From the NCBI GenBank assembly GCA_038226175.1, contig JBBRQP010000129.1, forward strand, positions 1 through 5,960: a stretch of 5,960 bases of DNA, given 5' to 3'. Position numbers and translations under genes: made by a program. Of the stretch, positions 4,712-5,960 are shown piece by piece. Origin of the DNA: JBBRQP01 sp038226175. Lineage in GTDB: Bacteria > Cyanobacteriota > Cyanobacteriia > Gloeobacterales > Anthocerotibacteraceae. The notes below the pieces were generated by a model. That model was not told the origin of the DNA, ran no database searches, and was given only the letters and a program-made list of their open reading frames with translations. Every line of letters begins with the position of its first letter. Position 1 is the stretch's first letter.

Positions 4712-4776
4712 TCAATCAATAACTGGAAGACTGGTCGGAGGAGGGAGGATGACAACTAGTTTATCAATAACACTAG

Positions 4777-4844
4777 AAATGTAGTTCAGTATAGACAATT
4801 TATGCTGGAACAAACTCCTCACAAACCTAGCTAGAACTACGTTT
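4777..4844 (+). promoter_or_regulatory. Spaced inverted repeat in the leader of the DUF2382 gene
   Basis: The arms AAATGTAGTTC (4777-4787) and GAACTACGTTT (4834-4844) pair over 11 positions, with one G-U pair in RNA, around a 46-base loop. The second arm ends 19 bases before the start codon and 8 before the GGAG ribosome binding site (4853-4856). If transcribed, the arms could fold the leader next to the ribosome site. No clear -35/-10 pair is visible. Confidence 0.35.
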
Positions 4845-4863
4845 TTAAACTTGGAGAACCCTC

Positions 4864-5802
4864 ATGCAAAGCCTGAACAAACCTTCTACTACCAACGCAG
4901 TTGTAGCTGGTCTTTTTTACGACATGATAAGTGTTGAGTTAGCTACTAAAGCACTGATTGAAGCTGGGTTTGCTCCCGGTAATATTGAACAATTGACTGC
5001 AGAAGTAGGCCAACGGGACGATAACAATGGCGGCTTCTTCAACTCATTAGCTAAGTTTTTTGGTGGCGGCGATTCTGAGGATGGTACCAATCCTATAACC
5101 ACAGCCGATGGCACCAGTGCTTATAATCGTCTGATCACTTTGGGACTTGACCAAGAAGAAGCTCATGAATTCCAGAGCCGTCTTGAAGATGGTGGTGTGC
5201 TAGTCATCTTACATGCTGGTGCTAGAGCCACTAAAGCCTTAGAGATCTTCAAACACCACGGTGCTTCTCCTGCTCAGTTGGAGTTTGATGAAAATCCCCC
5301 GACAAAAATCGCACTCCCTAGCCAAGCTGAGTCTGATGTAACTATGGTTCCTCACCCAGTTGCCGAAGTTATGTTGCCCGTGATCCCACAGCCAGAGATA
5401 GCAACTCCTGGAACTCAACGCTTACAGTTACTTAAAGAAGTACTTAAGGTCAACAAAGAACGGGTTCAAAAAGGCGAAGTTCGTGTGCGCAAAGAAATCA
5501 TTACTGAGATGCGTACCCTCGAAGTTCCCGTTACCCGCGAAGAGTTGGTAATTGAACGGCAGGTAGTGGTTGATGGTAGAGTCACTGGTGAAATCAGTGA
5601 GGGGGAAACCATTCGTATTCCCTTGAGTGAAGAACAAGTACGCGTCGATAAGCAAGCTGTGGTGGCAGAAGAAGTAACCATTGGTAAGCGCGATGTGGAA
5701 GAGATTAAAGAAGTTAAAGAATCCGTGCGCCGAGAAGAACTGCGTACGGAAACTGATGGCAGCGTGATTGTCAATGATCAAAACACACCTATGAAACCCT
5801 AA
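4864..5802 (+). CDS. DUF2382 (YsnF/AvaK-type) stress protein with a GSP17M-like N-domain
   Basis: The protein has 312 residues. The ATG follows GGAG at 4853 with good spacing. Residues about 12-135 resemble the general stress protein 17M-like (YflT) domain: VVAGLFYDMISVELATKALIEAGF, then a glycine-rich insert (GGFFNSLAKFFGGGD), then ITLGLDQEEAHEFQSRLEDGGVLVILHA. A proline-rich linker (136-185) leads to the DUF2382 domain (about 188-293). That domain is highly charged and repetitive: KERVQKGEVRVRKEI, VPVTREELVIERQVVVDGRV, VRVDKQAVVAEEVTIGK and KESVRREELRTE. The family includes AvaK, an akinete marker of Anabaena, and Bacillus YsnF. Its biochemistry is unknown, but members are often induced by desiccation, oxidative or osmotic stress. 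No signal peptide or membrane segment is seen, so it is probably cytoplasmic. The gene stands alone; an IS3-family element begins 36 bases after its stop. Confidence 0.92.
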   Translation: MQSLNKPSTTNAVVAGLFYDMISVELATKALIEAGFAPGNIEQLTAEVGQRDDNNGGFFNSLAKFFGGGDSEDGTNPITTADGTSAYNRLITLGLDQEEAHEFQSRLEDGGVLVILHAGARATKALEIFKHHGASPAQLEFDENPPTKIALPSQAESDVTMVPHPVAEVMLPVIPQPEIATPGTQRLQLLKEVLKVNKERVQKGEVRVRKEIITEMRTLEVPVTREELVIERQVVVDGRVTGEISEGETIRIPLSEEQVRVDKQAVVAEEVTIGKRDVEEIKEVKESVRREELRTETDGSVIVNDQNTPMKP

Positions 5803-5838
5803 CTTGGTATTAAAGGTGGTGACCTTCCCCCGAGTTAA

Positions 5839-5960
5839 TGGACACTTGGCTAAAGTTGTTCCATTAGGAGAAGGCCGTTATGACTTCCAAGAAACGTCGC
5901 ATCTTTACTGCTGAACAGAAAGCAGAAGCCGTCCGTATCGTTGAGCAATCGGGAAAACCC
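5839..5960 (+). mobile_element. Second IS3-family element, left end (continues beyond the window)
   Basis: The putative terminus TGGACACTTGGCTAAAG (from 5839) is followed by a 41-base leader with AGGAG and by the start of orfA. The boundary is supported by the two relic copies, in which the match to this sequence begins at the same TGG/TAG. Weaker similarity (TTCCCC and neighbours, from about 5825) extends some 14 bases outside, so the true end could lie a little further left. It differs from the IS407-like element at 138-1102. Confidence 0.75.
5880..5960 (+). CDS. IS3-family OrfA, N-terminal fragment (runs off the right edge)
   Basis: The 27 visible codons read MTSKKRRIFTAEQKAEAVRI and then VEQSGKP. 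This is the start of the HTH_Tnp_1 helix-turn-helix protein of IS3-family elements, which binds the element's ends and in intact elements is fused to OrfB by frameshifting. AGGAG lies nine bases before the ATG. The rest of the helix-turn-helix and orfB are outside the window, so it is unknown whether this copy is intact. Its first codons recur at 3558 and 4654 on the other strand. Confidence 0.88.
   Translation, partial: MTSKKRRIFTAEQKAEAVRIVEQSGKP

Noticed and set aside
5428..5781. Minus-strand frame of 117 codons inside the DUF2382 gene
   Set aside because: It is a reverse-strand shadow of a repetitive, charged coding sequence; the plus-strand protein is a clear family member.
5813..5826. 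AAGGT-GGTG-ACCTT hairpin after the DUF2382 gene as a terminator
   Set aside because: The stem has only five pairs and C, not T, follows it; too weak to call.

Overview
The window looks like cyanobacterial chromosome that has taken in foreign and mobile DNA. The two clear host-type genes are a helical carotenoid protein (a stand-alone paralog of the N-terminal domain of orange carotenoid protein, known only from cyanobacteria) and a DUF2382 (YsnF/AvaK-type) stress protein. Both have moderate GC and sit in AT-rich spacers. No RNA gene or CRISPR array was seen.

Left part (1-1146): nested insertions on the minus strand. The 5' end of an IS630-type transposase gene runs off the left edge. That element lies inside orfB of an IS3-family element, at a TA, directly after the codons for QNAY. 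The IS3 element also has a frameshift in orfA and ends at 1102 in a TGACCTGCCCCC terminus. This terminus interrupts a third gene, of which only the first 14 codons remain (MSQRPIVLVTGASR, the start of a short-chain dehydrogenase/reductase).

Middle-left (1180-2932): a cluster of integron gene cassettes, all read on the minus strand, with no integrase gene in view (a CALIN-type array). There are three full attC sites (1180-1276, 1706-1802, 2357-2449), half of a fourth (2913-2932), and an extra isolated core site at 2243-2249. The cassettes carry a HEAT-like gene broken by an in-frame amber codon, a GC-rich hypothetical gene whose 3' end runs into its attC, and a small exported hypothetical protein. 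The recombination logic holds: the core sequence at the start of each cassette is complementary to the R'' box of that same cassette's attC. The cassettes are much richer in GC than their surroundings, which suggests acquisition from another lineage.

Middle (2933-3690): no gene. First comes a stretch with extreme strand asymmetry (C far above G), then a diverged repeat of about 380 bp.

Right part (3691-5960): the carotenoid protein gene (minus) lies between two diverged direct copies of that repeat (3232-3615 and 4346-4711). One end of each copy matches, in inverted orientation and without gaps, the terminus, leader and first codons of a different IS3-family element at 5839-5960. The photoprotection gene is therefore bracketed by relics of the element that also sits at the right edge. 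The DUF2382 gene (plus) diverges from the carotenoid gene, so the right-hand repeat copy lies in their shared upstream region.

The clearest items for follow-up are the integron cassette array in a cyanobacterial setting and the carotenoid gene framed by decayed, internally deleted IS copies.
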